A DNA stretch of 64,000 bases from Gammaproteobacteria bacterium (GTDB lineage: Bacteria > Pseudomonadota > Gammaproteobacteria > Legionellales > Legionellaceae): NCBI GenBank assembly GCA_022600575.1, contig JAHZKF010000066.1, positions 36,428 to 100,427 of the forward strand, in the 5' to 3' direction. The first letter of the stretch is position 1. The number at the start of each line of letters is the position of its first letter. A model generated the notes under the pieces. It was not told the origin of the DNA, made no database searches, and was given only the letters and a program-made list of their open reading frames with translations. Made by a program: the position numbers and the translations under genes. Positions 26,065 to 35,895 of this stretch are shown here, piece after piece.

Positions 26065-28403
26065 GACGAGGTGTTGAAGCGCATCATGAGGTAGATCCCA
26101 CTCGGCTGTTGCGAGATACTCGAACACCAGGTGAGCGAATAGGAGCATTTTTTTCTGATTCGTCTAATGTTGCTATTTTATTGGTTGTATTGGGTGCGAT
26201 TGGATATGTTTACCCCGTCTCTAGTTTTTTCGGCGCTATTTTGGGCGGAATAGCTTATTTATACGCGTCGTCACGTAAGCAAAAACTACCTTTTCGTTTG
26301 CCGATGGTTGCACGAACGAAAGATTATAATGATTTAATACCGGGAATTAAAAAGCCTTATATGGCGCGTGGTATTACTTATTTTGGTAACGATATTAAAA
26401 ATGCCGAAGAACTTTGGTTTGCAAATGAAGATATGCGGACGCATGCTTTAATCTTTGGTTCTACCGGAAGTGGTAAAACAGAAGCGTTGGTGTCGATTGC
26501 ATATAATGCACTTGTTCAGGGTAGTGGCTTTATCTATGTAGATGGAAAAGGAGATAACTCACTTTATGCGAAAGTATTTTCTATGGTACGTAGCATGGGA
26601 CGAGAGGATGATTTATTACTGATTAACTTTATGACGGGTGCACGTGATATTGTTGGGCCTCAAAAGACTCGGTTATCGAATACACTCAATCCTTTTTGTC
26701 AAGGTTCTTCTAGTATGTTAACTCAGCTTGTCGTGAACTTAATGGGAAGTTCTCAAAGTGGAGGTGATGGTGACATGTGGAAGGGGCGTGCCATTGCATT
26801 TGTTGAAGCTTTGATGCGGTTACTGGTTTATATGAGAGATGATGGGGCTATTTTACTTGATGCAAATAATATCCGAAATTATTTTGATATACAGCGTCTT
26901 GAGTCCATTGTAATCGATAAAGTATTTCCGCGTGATGATCAGGAAAGTGTCAATATTGAGTCGATTCCAAAACTGGTGACAGATCCACTTCGAAATTATT
27001 TAATGACCTTACCTGGTTACAATAAAGAGAAAAAAGGGAAACAAGTATCACAGGTGCTTGAGCAGCATGGTTTTATTACCATGCAGTTGGTTCGAAGTTT
27101 TTCTTCGTTGGCCGATACTTATGGCCATATTATTCGAACAAATTTGGCCGAAGTAGATTTCAAAGATGTGGTTTTAAATCGACGTATTCTGGTTGTGCTC
27201 CTGCCAGCTTTAGAGAAATCACCTGATGAGCTTGCAAATTTAGGTAAGATCATTGTGGCATCATTAAAGGCCATGATGGCAGCAGGATTAGGTGATGAGG
27301 TGGAAGGGGAATACAGAGATGTGATTGAGCGAAAACCTACCACAGCCCCAACCCCTTATATGTGTATTTTGGATGAGTATGGATATTATGCTGTGCAGGG
27401 ATTTGCTGTGGTGCCAGCACAGGCACGTTCGCTTGGTTTTTCTGCTATTTTTGCGGGGCAGGATTTACCAGCATTTCAAAAAACGTCAAAAGAAGAAGCG
27501 GCGTCTATTGGTGCAAATACGAATATTAAAATTTGTATGAAGCTTGAGGATCCAACAGAAACCTGGGACTTTTTTACAAAAACAGCGGGTGAGGCATATG
27601 TCACTAAAGTTGATTCGTTTCAGACAAAAGATACTAGTGTGGCAAATACCTACCAAGATACAAAAAGTTCCTCGTTTGAAAAGCGCTCTCGGGTTGATTT
27701 ACTTGATTTGAAAGAGCAAACGGAGGGTGAGGCGCATATTTTTTTCCGTTCACAAGTGATTCGAGCAAGAATGTTTTATGCGAATCCCAAACCTGTTTCG
27801 CGCCTCAAAGTGAATCAGTTTTTAAAAGTAGAACCACCATCTGATTCATATTTAGCTAAATTACAGGAACAAACCAAGCTATTCCAGTCAGTGATTGATG
27901 GAGGGGACTTGACGATTCGAACCGTTCCCAAAGAAGATGAAATTCCGCAAGTTGCAGCTTTACTTCGAGATGCAAAAGAAACTGATCCGATGGAACGAGG
28001 TGTTGCAGCGCTTTTAGCCTTTCATAAACGTAATGAGCCTGAAGAAGTCGAAGCGTTATTTGATGAGACACCACTTGAGAACATTACAATATTTAGCGCA
28101 TTACGCGAATTGCCAGAGGGAACGCCTCCTATTTTAGTGTCTGATGTGGCGGCTTTTTCAGAACCGCTATTACCGATTCAAGAAGCACGAGATTATTTGC
28201 TTAGTATTGGTCGGTTGTCGGGTGAAAAAGATAAATTGGCAGGAGCGGTCGCGAATGAAATTATTAAAGATTTACAAATGGCAACGAGTTATCCTCCTGA
28301 GCATCGTGTTTTGATGGACGTGTCTGAACTGGTTGACTCAGCTCAGGCATTAGTACAGCGAATTAGCGAAGTGCAAGAAGAATCTTCTAAAAAGAAAAAA
28401 TAG
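26061..28403 (+). CDS. icmO: Dot/Icm type IV coupling ATPase IcmO/DotL
   Basis: VirD4-like coupling protein (780 aa) that gathers effectors at the inner-membrane face. Two N-terminal membrane segments (about 35-70), Walker A GSTGSGKTE (133-141), the DGKGDNSLYAKVF strand after it, and Walker B-type YMCILDEYGYY near residue 433. The C-terminal ~180 residues, acidic and helical, correspond to the extension that binds IcmS/IcmW, DotN and LvgA in Legionella. It ends in a Lys run (SSKKKK). A 107-base gap follows. Confidence 0.95.
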   Translation: MRRGVEAHHEVDPTRLLRDTRTPGERIGAFFSDSSNVAILLVVLGAIGYVYPVSSFFGAILGGIAYLYASSRKQKLPFRLPMVARTKDYNDLIPGIKKPYMARGITYFGNDIKNAEELWFANEDMRTHALIFGSTGSGKTEALVSIAYNALVQGSGFIYVDGKGDNSLYAKVFSMVRSMGREDDLLLINFMTGARDIVGPQKTRLSNTLNPFCQGSSSMLTQLVVNLMGSSQSGGDGDMWKGRAIAFVEALMRLLVYMRDDGAILLDANNIRNYFDIQRLESIVIDKVFPRDDQESVNIESIPKLVTDPLRNYLMTLPGYNKEKKGKQVSQVLEQHGFITMQLVRSFSSLADTYGHIIRTNLAEVDFKDVVLNRRILVVLLPALEKSPDELANLGKIIVASLKAMMAAGLGDEVEGEYRDVIERKPTTAPTPYMCILDEYGYYAVQGFAVVPAQARSLGFSAIFAGQDLPAFQKTSKEEAASIGANTNIKICMKLEDPTETWDFFTKTAGEAYVTKVDSFQTKDTSVANTYQDTKSSSFEKRSRVDLLDLKEQTEGEAHIFFRSQVIRARMFYANPKPVSRLKVNQFLKVEPPSDSYLAKLQEQTKLFQSVIDGGDLTIRTVPKEDEIPQVAALLRDAKETDPMERGVAALLAFHKRNEPEEVEALFDETPLENITIFSALRELPEGTPPILVSDVAAFSEPLLPIQEARDYLLSIGRLSGEKDKLAGAVANEIIKDLQMATSYPPEHRVLMDVSELVDSAQALVQRISEVQEESSKKKK

Positions 28404-28510
28404 TGATCAAATTCATATTTAAAATGTATTTAAACGTTGAGGATGCTTGTCTCCCGCCGCGTTGTGTGTTTTTATGGTTAGTACATGGCGGCCAATGAGG
28501 GTTTGAATTC

Positions 28511-29083
28511 GTGTTGGGTCGATACTATTTTAAAAGACTTGGCAAGTTATCCAAACAATTAATATTGATTTTTTTGGTATTTCTTGGCGCCTGTCAGACA
28601 ACCCCTACCCCCAGTATTATTCGAGATGAGTCGCGTCTGCCAGAGCAAGTAGCTCTGGGTGATTCAGAGATTATTGCTTTAGAAAAACGCTTAATAGGAC
28701 GAGGGATTCAAATTGTTTCAGTGGGACAAAATTACCTGCTGAGTATCCCTGCTGCGTCACTTTTTGGTGACCAATCACCGCAATTGACCTGGGAGTCTTA
28801 TGATGAGCTGAACGAAGTTGCATGTTACTTAAGACAATTTCGTAAAGTTGGAATCGATGTGACCGCTTACACAACACGCTATGTTTCGACCAAACGCGAG
28901 CATGCATTGTCACGCGCGCGTGCGGAAGAGGTCGCAAATTATTTGTGGTCTCAAGGTGTTGATGCTCGATTGCTCTTTACACAAGGCATGGGGAGTGATA
29001 AACCTATTGTGATGGCTGCGCGTTCGGGAGATAAATCACCAAATGCACGGATTGAAATTACTTTTAGACGGGCGGTGGCTTGA
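28511..29083 (+). CDS. icmN: Dot/Icm outer-membrane lipoprotein IcmN/DotK
   Basis: 190 residues with a lipoprotein signal peptide, lipobox LGAC at about residues 25-28, and an OmpA-like C-terminal domain (VTAYTTRYVSTKREHALSRARAEEVANYLWSQGV, then NARIEITFRR) that would contact peptidoglycan. DotK is an accessory part of the outer-membrane core complex. It starts at GTG 28511 with TGAGGG upstream. First of a tight icmN-M-L-K-E-G series. Confidence 0.9.
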   Translation: MLGRYYFKRLGKLSKQLILIFLVFLGACQTTPTPSIIRDESRLPEQVALGDSEIIALEKRLIGRGIQIVSVGQNYLLSIPAASLFGDQSPQLTWESYDELNEVACYLRQFRKVGIDVTAYTTRYVSTKREHALSRARAEEVANYLWSQGVDARLLFTQGMGSDKPIVMAARSGDKSPNARIEITFRRAVA

Positions 29084-29104
29084 TAGATACAAACAGGAGA
29101 TGGC

Positions 29105-29389
29105 ATGCAGCGTGAAGTTTGGCGTTTAATGATAGGTTCTAAACGATTTTATGTCGGAACGTTTCGTTTCCTTGAAAGCATGCTTGTTTTATCTTTGTTA
29201 ATCAGCGTATTGTTGGGAGTGGGGTTGTTTTATACTTATTTGCATATGCCAGATCGACGTTATTATGCGACCAATGGTGTTGTTCCGCCTTCTGAGTTAA
29301 CAGCGATGGAGGAGCCCAATGAGACGTCAACGGCATTGCTTGTGGCTGATCCAGTCATTGATGATGATGAGAAATTAATTCCGAAATAA
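29105..29389 (+). CDS. icmM: Dot/Icm inner-membrane protein IcmM/DotJ
   Basis: 94 residues with one transmembrane helix (MLVLSLLISVLLGVGLFYTYL) and a short periplasmic tail containing PDRRYYATNGVVPP, a motif shared with the start of the DotI periplasmic region (PTPKYFATSINGRI). DotJ is a shortened DotI relative, and the two form an inner-membrane complex in Legionella. An ACAGGAG site precedes ATG 29105. Confidence 0.88.
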   Translation: MQREVWRLMIGSKRFYVGTFRFLESMLVLSLLISVLLGVGLFYTYLHMPDRRYYATNGVVPPSELTAMEEPNETSTALLVADPVIDDDEKLIPK

Positions 29390-29401
29390 AGAGAGGATGC
29401 C

Positions 29402-30046
29402 ATGGCAGAAGATGCCTTGACCGCAGTGAAGTTAAGGAATACATTTTACCGAGATGGTCAGCGTAAGCTTATGTTTGTTTTATTGCTTTCTATCGTTGCC
29501 AATGTTCTTGTTGCACTGCTTTTAGGATATCTTTTGACTCATCCACCCACACCGAAGTATTTTGCAACTAGCATTAACGGTCGTATTACACCTTTGTTTG
29601 CGTTAGATGAGCCTAATCAATCTGATTCGGCTGTTTTGCAATGGACGAATCAGGCAGCCATTGCGGCGTTCACATATAACTTTGTCAATTATAGAACGGA
29701 GCTACAAGCTTCTTCGGGCTTTTTTACTTCAGCAGGATGGACTCAATTTTTGAATGCATTAGAAGACTCTAATAATTTAGACGCGGTTAAAGCAAAAAAA
29801 TTGATTGTGTCGGCGGTTGCGACTAGCGCACCGATTATTTTACAAAAAGGATTATTAAATGGTCGTTATTCATGGCGTATTCAGATGCCACTGCTTGTAA
29901 CGTATCAAAGTGCGAGTGAATTTTCACAGCAACGTAATGTTGTTACAATTTTGGTTTCACGTATTTCCACCCTAAATTCACCGAGAGGGATTGGGATTTC
30001 ACAATTTGTGGTTGGACCCGCGGCGAGTGGAGCAGCAGCTCGATGA
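29402..30046 (+). CDS. icmL: Dot/Icm inner-membrane protein IcmL/DotI
   Basis: 214 residues. There is an N-terminal cytoplasmic segment, one membrane helix (LMFVLLLSIVANVLVALLLGYLL), then a VirB8-like periplasmic domain that includes YFATSINGRITPLFALDEPN, AFTYNFVNYRTELQ and FTSAGWTQFLNALE, the IcmL signature. A single icmL is present here, whereas some Legionellales carry two. It overlaps icmK by 4 bases (ATGA). Confidence 0.93.
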   Translation: MAEDALTAVKLRNTFYRDGQRKLMFVLLLSIVANVLVALLLGYLLTHPPTPKYFATSINGRITPLFALDEPNQSDSAVLQWTNQAAIAAFTYNFVNYRTELQASSGFFTSAGWTQFLNALEDSNNLDAVKAKKLIVSAVATSAPIILQKGLLNGRYSWRIQMPLLVTYQSASEFSQQRNVVTILVSRISTLNSPRGIGISQFVVGPAASGAAAR

Positions 30047-31119
30047 GAATAGTACAGAAGCAGAAAGGGATGTTTTTGTTGTTGATTGCAAGTATTTTGC
30101 TGTCTCCATTAGCCTGGTGTGCTGAAAAAGAAGATTCTGCTCAGCAAGCATTAGATCAATTACGGATGTTGCAACAGCGACTTGGGAAAAAAGACGGAAA
30201 TGATGAGAGAGAAGGTCTTTCTTCTGGAAGCTCTGGAGCAGCATCGCAGTCAAAACAACAACCTCCCTCTAGAAAAGAGCGAGCAGCAAGTCGTTCCTCG
30301 AAAAAGAAAGGGGGGAATGATGATATTATGGGTGTTTCTGATGAAATCTTGGTTAATGAACTTGCTTTCGATGAGGTCAAAAAGCAGTTATTCCCTTTAT
30401 CACCAGAGCAAACTGTGAAGGTAAAAAAGTGGTATCATGAAGATGAATATGCACAAGCAACGTCTCCTGAAACCCCGCCTAAACCAACAGCCACATCACA
30501 ATTTGTAAATTTATCCCCTGGTTCCACCCCACCGGCGATTCGGCTGTCGCAAGGATTTGTTTCGTCATTGGTTTTTCTTGATTCAACGGGTGCCCCGTGG
30601 CCGATTGCGGCGTATGATTTAGGGGATCCTAATGCGTTTAATATTCAGTGGGATAAAGTGAGTAATACCTTAATGATTCAGGCGAATAAGTTATATACCT
30701 ATGGTAATTTGGCTGTTCGTTTGCGAGGCTTGAATACACCGGTCATGTTAACACTTATTCCTGGACAAAAGGCCGTAGATTATCGTGTAGATTTGCGTGT
30801 GCAGGGATATGGACCTAATGCAAAACAGATGCCGATGGGGGTTGATTTGCCACCGTCTGCAAGTGATGTATTGTTGCATGTGTTGGATGGGGTGCCTCCT
30901 GCGAGTAGTACACGTCTTGTTGTGAGTGGGGGCGATGCGCAAGCTTGGTTATTAAATAATAAGATGTTTGTGAGAACAAATTTAACTATCTTGTCTCCAG
31001 GATGGATTGGTAGCATGACCAGTGCAGATGGCACACATGCCTATGAAATGCATAAGTCACCTGTGTTGCTTGTTTCGTGGCATGGAAAAGTGATGCAGCT
31101 TAAGGTAGAAGGGTTATAA
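30043..31119 (+). CDS. icmK: Dot/Icm outer-membrane core protein IcmK/DotH
   Basis: 358 residues. The signal peptide (MFLLLIASILLSPLAWCAEK, cut near residue 28) is followed by a charged, Ser/Lys-rich disordered region (about 50-90). The conserved domain contains PAIRLSQGFVSSLVFLDSTG, APWPIAAYDLGDP and LMIQANKLYTYGNLAVRLRG. DotH forms the outer-membrane ring with DotC, DotD and DotG; dotCD are not in the window. Followed four bases later by icmE. Confidence 0.94.
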   Translation: MRIVQKQKGMFLLLIASILLSPLAWCAEKEDSAQQALDQLRMLQQRLGKKDGNDEREGLSSGSSGAASQSKQQPPSRKERAASRSSKKKGGNDDIMGVSDEILVNELAFDEVKKQLFPLSPEQTVKVKKWYHEDEYAQATSPETPPKPTATSQFVNLSPGSTPPAIRLSQGFVSSLVFLDSTGAPWPIAAYDLGDPNAFNIQWDKVSNTLMIQANKLYTYGNLAVRLRGLNTPVMLTLIPGQKAVDYRVDLRVQGYGPNAKQMPMGVDLPPSASDVLLHVLDGVPPASSTRLVVSGGDAQAWLLNNKMFVRTNLTILSPGWIGSMTSADGTHAYEMHKSPVLLVSWHGKVMQLKVEGL

Positions 31120-31123
31120 AACC

Positions 31124-34100
31124 ATGGCCGGAAAAAAAGAAAATATAAAGGCACTTTTTTCAAATACTCGGACACGCGTCATTATTTTATTTACGGCTAT
31201 TTTATTAGTGGCCAGTGTCGGTATTGGTTTATTTAAAATCAAGGCTGCGAATCAAGCCAGGGTTGGGGGATCAACGAATGTTAAAAAGGCACCAACCGGG
31301 ATTCATTCGATTCCAGGGAGCCTGAATCAAACCGCGCAATATGCAACGCTTCAAAATAAGCAAAATATTGATCAAGCTGAAACGGCTAATAAAAGTGGTG
31401 GTAGTGCAATTCCAACTATTATTAAAACCCAAGCATTTGGAGAAGGGGTTGATTTAATTGGGCCTCAATATGGAGAAGGAGGCGCAGGTTTTACAACGCT
31501 GTCACGTTCTAACTTAGAAGGTGCTTCAAAAAGTTTATGGTTTCAGCAGTTACAGGCGGAGCATTGTAGTCATAATGCGATTAAAACAATCGTTGATAAG
31601 GGTGCAACGCTGTCGGACTTGCGTGAAGAGTGCAATTGCTGTCAGTTAAGACAATATGGCTATACACTTTCAGACTTACATCCAGTGTGTGCATGTACAG
31701 AGCTTAAAGCAGCAGGCTTTACCGCACGCGAGATGAAAGTGGCGGGTTATTCGGCTGATAAATTAAAAAGGTGTGGTTTTTCTGCATGTGAAACGCGAGG
31801 AGCTGGGTTTAGTGTAGAAGACATGAAAGAGGCTGGATTTACGAATGGTGAATTAAAAGGTGCTGGTTTCTCCGAGGAAGACATTGATGCTGCGAATGGA
31901 TTGCCTGCGGGGATATCCATTGATGATGTGCGTAATGCAGGATGTGATCCAGAGAAACTTAAACAGTTACGTGAGCAAGGTGTTAGTGCTGCGGCTGTTC
32001 AACGAATTAGTGCATGCAGTCTAGCTCAACTTAAAGCGGCGGGTTATACAGCAGCTGAGTTAAAGCGTGCTGGTGCCAGTGCTGCAGCACTTAAAGCCTT
32101 AGGATTCAGTCCTGAAGCGTTAAAAGAGGCAGGTTACAGTGCGCGTGATTTATTAAATGCTGGTTTTTCTCCTGAAGCGGTTGAGAATGCAGGGTTTTCA
32201 GCAGAACAGGTGGAAAAAGGGAAAGATGCTTTGCCTCCGGGCGTAACGACCTCGCAGTTAAGGAAAGCGGGTTGTTCGGTTGAAACCTTAAAGCGTGAAC
32301 GACGTGCAGGTGTGAGTGCGAAATCAATTCGACAAAGTGCAGGATGTGATGCTGCGGCATTAAGAGAAGCGGGTTTTTCTGATTCTGATTTAGCGCACGC
32401 AGGTTTTACTCCGGTGGCCTTGAAAGCAATTCGCGCAGCAGGAAAGGATCTTGATAAATTAAAAGCGCTTCGTGCGGCAGGTGTGTCTGCAAAACAATTG
32501 CGTGATTTAAATGGCTTAAGTGCGGCTGAACTTAAGGCTGCAGGTTTTAGTGCAGCTGAGCTTGCTGCGGCAGGATTTTCGCCGGAAGATTTGAAGAAAG
32601 CAGGCTTTTCTGCAGCGGATTTAAAGCAGGCAGGTTTTTCATCTGAGGAGTTGCAGGCAGCAGGTATCTCGCCTGTGGGTGATGACGCAGTGCTTGCTGC
32701 TGGGAAAGATCCTGATAAATTGAAAGCACTTCGTGCAGCAGGTGCCTCAGCTAAACAATTACGTGACTTAAACGGCTTGAGTGCAGCAGAGCTTAAAGCA
32801 TTAGGTTACAGCCCTGAAGACTTAAAGAAAGCAGGTTTTTCAGCAGCTGAATTGAAAGCTGCAGGGCTCAGTGCAAAAGAGCTTGCTGATGCAGGATTTA
32901 CGCCGGCAGAACTTTTGAAGGCTGGTTTTGATTCGGGTGCTTTAAATAATGCGGGCCTTATTCCTGCGAGCGTGATTGCTGCGGGTCGCGAGAAAGGGTG
33001 TAAGGTTGAAGAGCTTAAGGCGGCAAGAAGTTTAGGGGTTTCTGCAGCGACCATTCGAGAAACGCTTGGATGTTCGGCTGATGCGATGAAAGCGGCAGGC
33101 TATTCCGCACAAGAGCTTAAAGATGCGGGTTATAGCGCGGCTGAACTTAAAAAAGCAGGATTTGATGCAAAAGCGTTAAAAGAAGCAGGATTTAGCGCGC
33201 AAGAGCTTAAAGATGCAGGTTATGGTGTTGATGAGCTTGTGAAAGCCGGTTTTGGAACAGGTGATTTAAAAAGCGCAGGATTTAGTGCAGCAGAGCTTAA
33301 AGCGGCAGGTTTTGATGCAAAAGCCCTTAAAAAGGCGGGTTATGATGCAGCAGCACTCAAAAAAGCGGGGGTTAGTTCAGAAGAGTTGAAAGCGGCAGGT
33401 TATTCTGCACAAGACTTGAAAGATGCAGGGCTCACAAAAGCCCAAATTAAAGCACTAGGGTTGCCTGTTTCTGGCTTAAAGGGAACAGATGAGCCAGGAA
33501 GTTTGGATGACCTTTCGAGCGGTGCGACAAATGAAAGCTCAATGACCCGCATACCATCATTAGAAAGCACAAAAAAAGGGAGTGGTAAGAACGTTAAAGC
33601 AGATACAAGGGAATTGAAAGATTTGATGGCTCGACAACAGAGTCATATATCGGACCAAAAGTATCAGGCTAAAGTAAAGCAATTAACTGGACGAATGGCT
33701 TCAGCTGCAGGGCAAGCGCTTCAAGGTTGGAAAAGTGTCTCGGGTCAAGTGTTTATTGCGGGGACAGATAAAGACGATGATAAAGGTGATAAAAATCCTT
33801 TACTCTCGGATGATGGTTCACCTTCGTCTAAAAAATTAGCACCTTCAGAAAATGAAGCTGAGATGCAACCAAAACAGACCTTTGTTAAAACTGGAGATAT
33901 CTTATTCGCGGTCTTAGATACTTCGGTCAATACAGATGAACCAGGCCCTATTCTTGCGACAATTGTTTCAGGAAAACTGAAAGGTTCGAAATTAATCGGT
34001 AGTTTTACCCTGCCATCAAACTCTGACAAAATGGTGGTTACATTTAATACGCTTTCGATGCTTGGAGCGGATCAAACGATAAGCATTAGTGCCTATGCGA

Positions 34101-34444
34101 TTGACCCTAATACCGCACGTACAGCACTTGCAAGTCGTGTTAATCATCATTATTTGATGCGATACGGTTCACTGTTTGCATCTACCTTCTTGGCAGGATT
34201 TAGTAGTGCAATTCAATCGGCGGATACCACGATTACAATTGGTGGTACGGGTGGAACGACGGATACGACTGTTCAGAATGGTATTAATCGTTCTTTGCTT
34301 GAAAACGCATTAATTGGTTTAGGAGAAGTCGGTAAAGCATGGTCTGAGACAGCGCAAGAATTAATGAATCGACCAACGACGGTGGAATTATTCTCCGGTA
34401 CAGGTATGGGAATCTTGTTTACGCAGGATGTTCAGATAGCATAA
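31124..34444 (+). CDS. icmE: Dot/Icm core channel protein IcmE/DotG
   Basis: VirB10-related scaffold spanning both membranes, 1106 residues. One N-terminal membrane helix (VIILFTAILLVASVGIGLF), a linker, then about 600 residues of decapeptide-type repeats of the form (A/S)xxLKxAGFS, and a C-terminal TrbI/VirB10-like domain (TGDILFAVLDTSVNTDEPGP, ILATIVSGKLKGSKLIGSF, ending near GTGMGILFTQDVQ). The first repeats are Cys-rich (CNCCQLRQYG, HPVCACTEL). Repeats of this type are known in DotG; here they are also arranged in a longer super-repeat. Confidence 0.95.
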   Translation: MAGKKENIKALFSNTRTRVIILFTAILLVASVGIGLFKIKAANQARVGGSTNVKKAPTGIHSIPGSLNQTAQYATLQNKQNIDQAETANKSGGSAIPTIIKTQAFGEGVDLIGPQYGEGGAGFTTLSRSNLEGASKSLWFQQLQAEHCSHNAIKTIVDKGATLSDLREECNCCQLRQYGYTLSDLHPVCACTELKAAGFTAREMKVAGYSADKLKRCGFSACETRGAGFSVEDMKEAGFTNGELKGAGFSEEDIDAANGLPAGISIDDVRNAGCDPEKLKQLREQGVSAAAVQRISACSLAQLKAAGYTAAELKRAGASAAALKALGFSPEALKEAGYSARDLLNAGFSPEAVENAGFSAEQVEKGKDALPPGVTTSQLRKAGCSVETLKRERRAGVSAKSIRQSAGCDAAALREAGFSDSDLAHAGFTPVALKAIRAAGKDLDKLKALRAAGVSAKQLRDLNGLSAAELKAAGFSAAELAAAGFSPEDLKKAGFSAADLKQAGFSSEELQAAGISPVGDDAVLAAGKDPDKLKALRAAGASAKQLRDLNGLSAAELKALGYSPEDLKKAGFSAAELKAAGLSAKELADAGFTPAELLKAGFDSGALNNAGLIPASVIAAGREKGCKVEELKAARSLGVSAATIRETLGCSADAMKAAGYSAQELKDAGYSAAELKKAGFDAKALKEAGFSAQELKDAGYGVDELVKAGFGTGDLKSAGFSAAELKAAGFDAKALKKAGYDAAALKKAGVSSEELKAAGYSAQDLKDAGLTKAQIKALGLPVSGLKGTDEPGSLDDLSSGATNESSMTRIPSLESTKKGSGKNVKADTRELKDLMARQQSHISDQKYQAKVKQLTGRMASAAGQALQGWKSVSGQVFIAGTDKDDDKGDKNPLLSDDGSPSSKKLAPSENEAEMQPKQTFVKTGDILFAVLDTSVNTDEPGPILATIVSGKLKGSKLIGSFTLPSNSDKMVVTFNTLSMLGADQTISISAYAIDPNTARTALASRVNHHYLMRYGSLFASTFLAGFSSAIQSADTTITIGGTGGTTDTTVQNGINRSLLENALIGLGEVGKAWSETAQELMNRPTTVELFSGTGMGILFTQDVQIA
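31690..33470 (+). repeat. Decapeptide-coding repeat array within icmE
   Basis: Degenerate 30-base units encode LKxAGFSAxE-like decapeptides. Superimposed is a header unit of the form (D/E)KLKxLRxxGVSAxxxR that recurs five times. Two headers, at 32435 and 32696, are nearly identical and 261 bases (87 codons) apart. This is a coding array, not CRISPR. Confidence 0.85.
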
Positions 34445-34466
34445 TAACTTGGTGAGTGGGTGATCT

Positions 34467-35303
34467 ATGGCAGATGATGACCAAAATAATGACGATGAAT
34501 ATCAGTTCGATGATTTGGATGTTCTAGGTGCGGAACAAGATTCTGTTTCGTTACCAGAAGAAGATTTAATGGAGGGCGCTGATGAAGGTGTGTCTTCACC
34601 TCCTGGACGAGGAAGGTTTGATCAATTAGACCCTAAAGTTGTGCAGTTAATTCGTAATGGTGTTATTGCAGTTGGTGCTTTACTTGTGGTGGTTGTCGCT
34701 TATAAAACCATTGGGTCTTTCTTTTCTTCAAGCAAATCAAAAAAAGAAATAACACCTGTTGCAAAAACCATGCCAACGGCAACACCGTCACAGTCTTCTT
34801 CTCCTATACCTGTACGTACTCAAACGACTGCTTTGACAACAAAGACAACAGGAGTTGATGGAAAGTTATCAGCACTCAAGCAAGAACAAAAGCGTATTGA
34901 AACAGAGTTATCAACGATGCGGACACAAATGGGTGCAGTGACGCAAAGTGTGAATGATATGTCAGCTAAGATGGCTGATGTGAAGCAAACGATGCTTGTT
35001 TTGAGTGAGCGCTTAGAGCAGCAATCGAACCAAATGGGGCGTCTACAATCAATGAATCGTGCGAAGCGTGTGTCGTCGCGTCCTGCTCCACCTAGGACTC
35101 CTGCGGCACCAAAGGCAACTTATTCAGTTCAAGCGATTATTCCAGGACGTGCTTGGTTGATGTCTAGTCAAGGAAAAACCTTGACTGTGAGTCGGGGCTC
35201 AGTTGTTCCTGGATATGGTGTAGTACGTTTAGTCAATGCAAAAATTGGACGCGTATTTACGAGTTCTGGGCGTGTCATTCAATTTAGTCAAGCCGATAGA
35301 TGA
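34467..35303 (+). CDS. icmG: Dot/Icm inner-membrane protein IcmG/DotF
   Basis: 278 residues. A very acidic cytoplasmic N-terminus (DDDQNNDDEYQFDDLD) precedes one membrane helix (VIAVGALLVVVVAYKTIGSFF), then a Thr/Ser-rich stretch, a coiled coil (about 125-195, LKQEQKRIETELSTMRTQM) and a C-terminal beta domain (SVQAIIPGRAWLMSSQGKTLTVSRG). DotF sits beside the DotG channel and can bind effectors in two-hybrid tests in Legionella. Fifteen bases separate it from icmC. Confidence 0.9.
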   Translation: MADDDQNNDDEYQFDDLDVLGAEQDSVSLPEEDLMEGADEGVSSPPGRGRFDQLDPKVVQLIRNGVIAVGALLVVVVAYKTIGSFFSSSKSKKEITPVAKTMPTATPSQSSSPIPVRTQTTALTTKTTGVDGKLSALKQEQKRIETELSTMRTQMGAVTQSVNDMSAKMADVKQTMLVLSERLEQQSNQMGRLQSMNRAKRVSSRPAPPRTPAAPKATYSVQAIIPGRAWLMSSQGKTLTVSRGSVVPGYGVVRLVNAKIGRVFTSSGRVIQFSQADR

Positions 35304-35317
35304 GGAGCTGATAAACA

Positions 35318-35848
35318 ATGGATGAGACAAGCACAAGTCTTCTTGTTAATCTAGCAAATTCTTTACTTCCTGTTCAGAGTTTGATTACAGGTGCTTCTTA
35401 TCTGATTGGTGTTGCGTTTGCTTTGAAGGCTTTGTATAGTCTAAAAGTGTATGGTGAAGCAAGAACAATGCAGTCTTCTACGTCAAGTATTAAAGAGCCT
35501 ATCTTCTATTTAATGGTTGCGGCGCTGTTAATTTATTTTCCAACAGCCGTTGATATTATTATGAATACGTCGTTTGGTTATTCTAATATATTATCGTACG
35601 GAGATAGTGAAGTATTGGATTCGGCGTTTGGTAGTGATAGTGATCTTGGTAATGCACTGGTTATTATTTTTCAAACCATAGGACTATATGCTTTTGCAAG
35701 AGGGTGGGTTTTGATTGCACGTGCTGCAGGGCAAGGGCAGCAACCAGGGGGGACAGGAAAGGGGTTAATGCATGTATTTGGGGGGATATTAGCAGTCAAT
35801 ATTGTGGGAACGATAGAAATGATTAATAATACTCTTTTTGGTGCATGA
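35318..35848 (+). CDS. icmC: Dot/Icm inner-membrane protein IcmC/DotE
   Basis: 176-residue polytopic protein with about four hydrophobic helices (LITGASYLIGVAFALKALY, PIFYLMVAALLIYFPTAVDI, ALVIIFQTIGLYAFARGWV, HVFGGILAVNIVGTIEMI). It is related to IcmD/DotP, which follows: both share the pattern ITxASYLxGxxFxxxAxxxxK and LIYFPTxxDI. The exact role in the apparatus is not known. Confidence 0.88.
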   Translation: MDETSTSLLVNLANSLLPVQSLITGASYLIGVAFALKALYSLKVYGEARTMQSSTSSIKEPIFYLMVAALLIYFPTAVDIIMNTSFGYSNILSYGDSEVLDSAFGSDSDLGNALVIIFQTIGLYAFARGWVLIARAAGQGQQPGGTGKGLMHVFGGILAVNIVGTIEMINNTLFGA

Positions 35849-35895
35849 TTTTGTATGTGGCTTAAAAAAACTTGATGACTGATAGGGGAGTGAAT

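Noticed and set aside
31690..33470. Regular repeat array that could be mistaken for CRISPR or a recombination hotspot
   Set aside because: The units are in frame, degenerate and encode the known DotG decapeptide repeats. There are no unique spacers and no cas genes.
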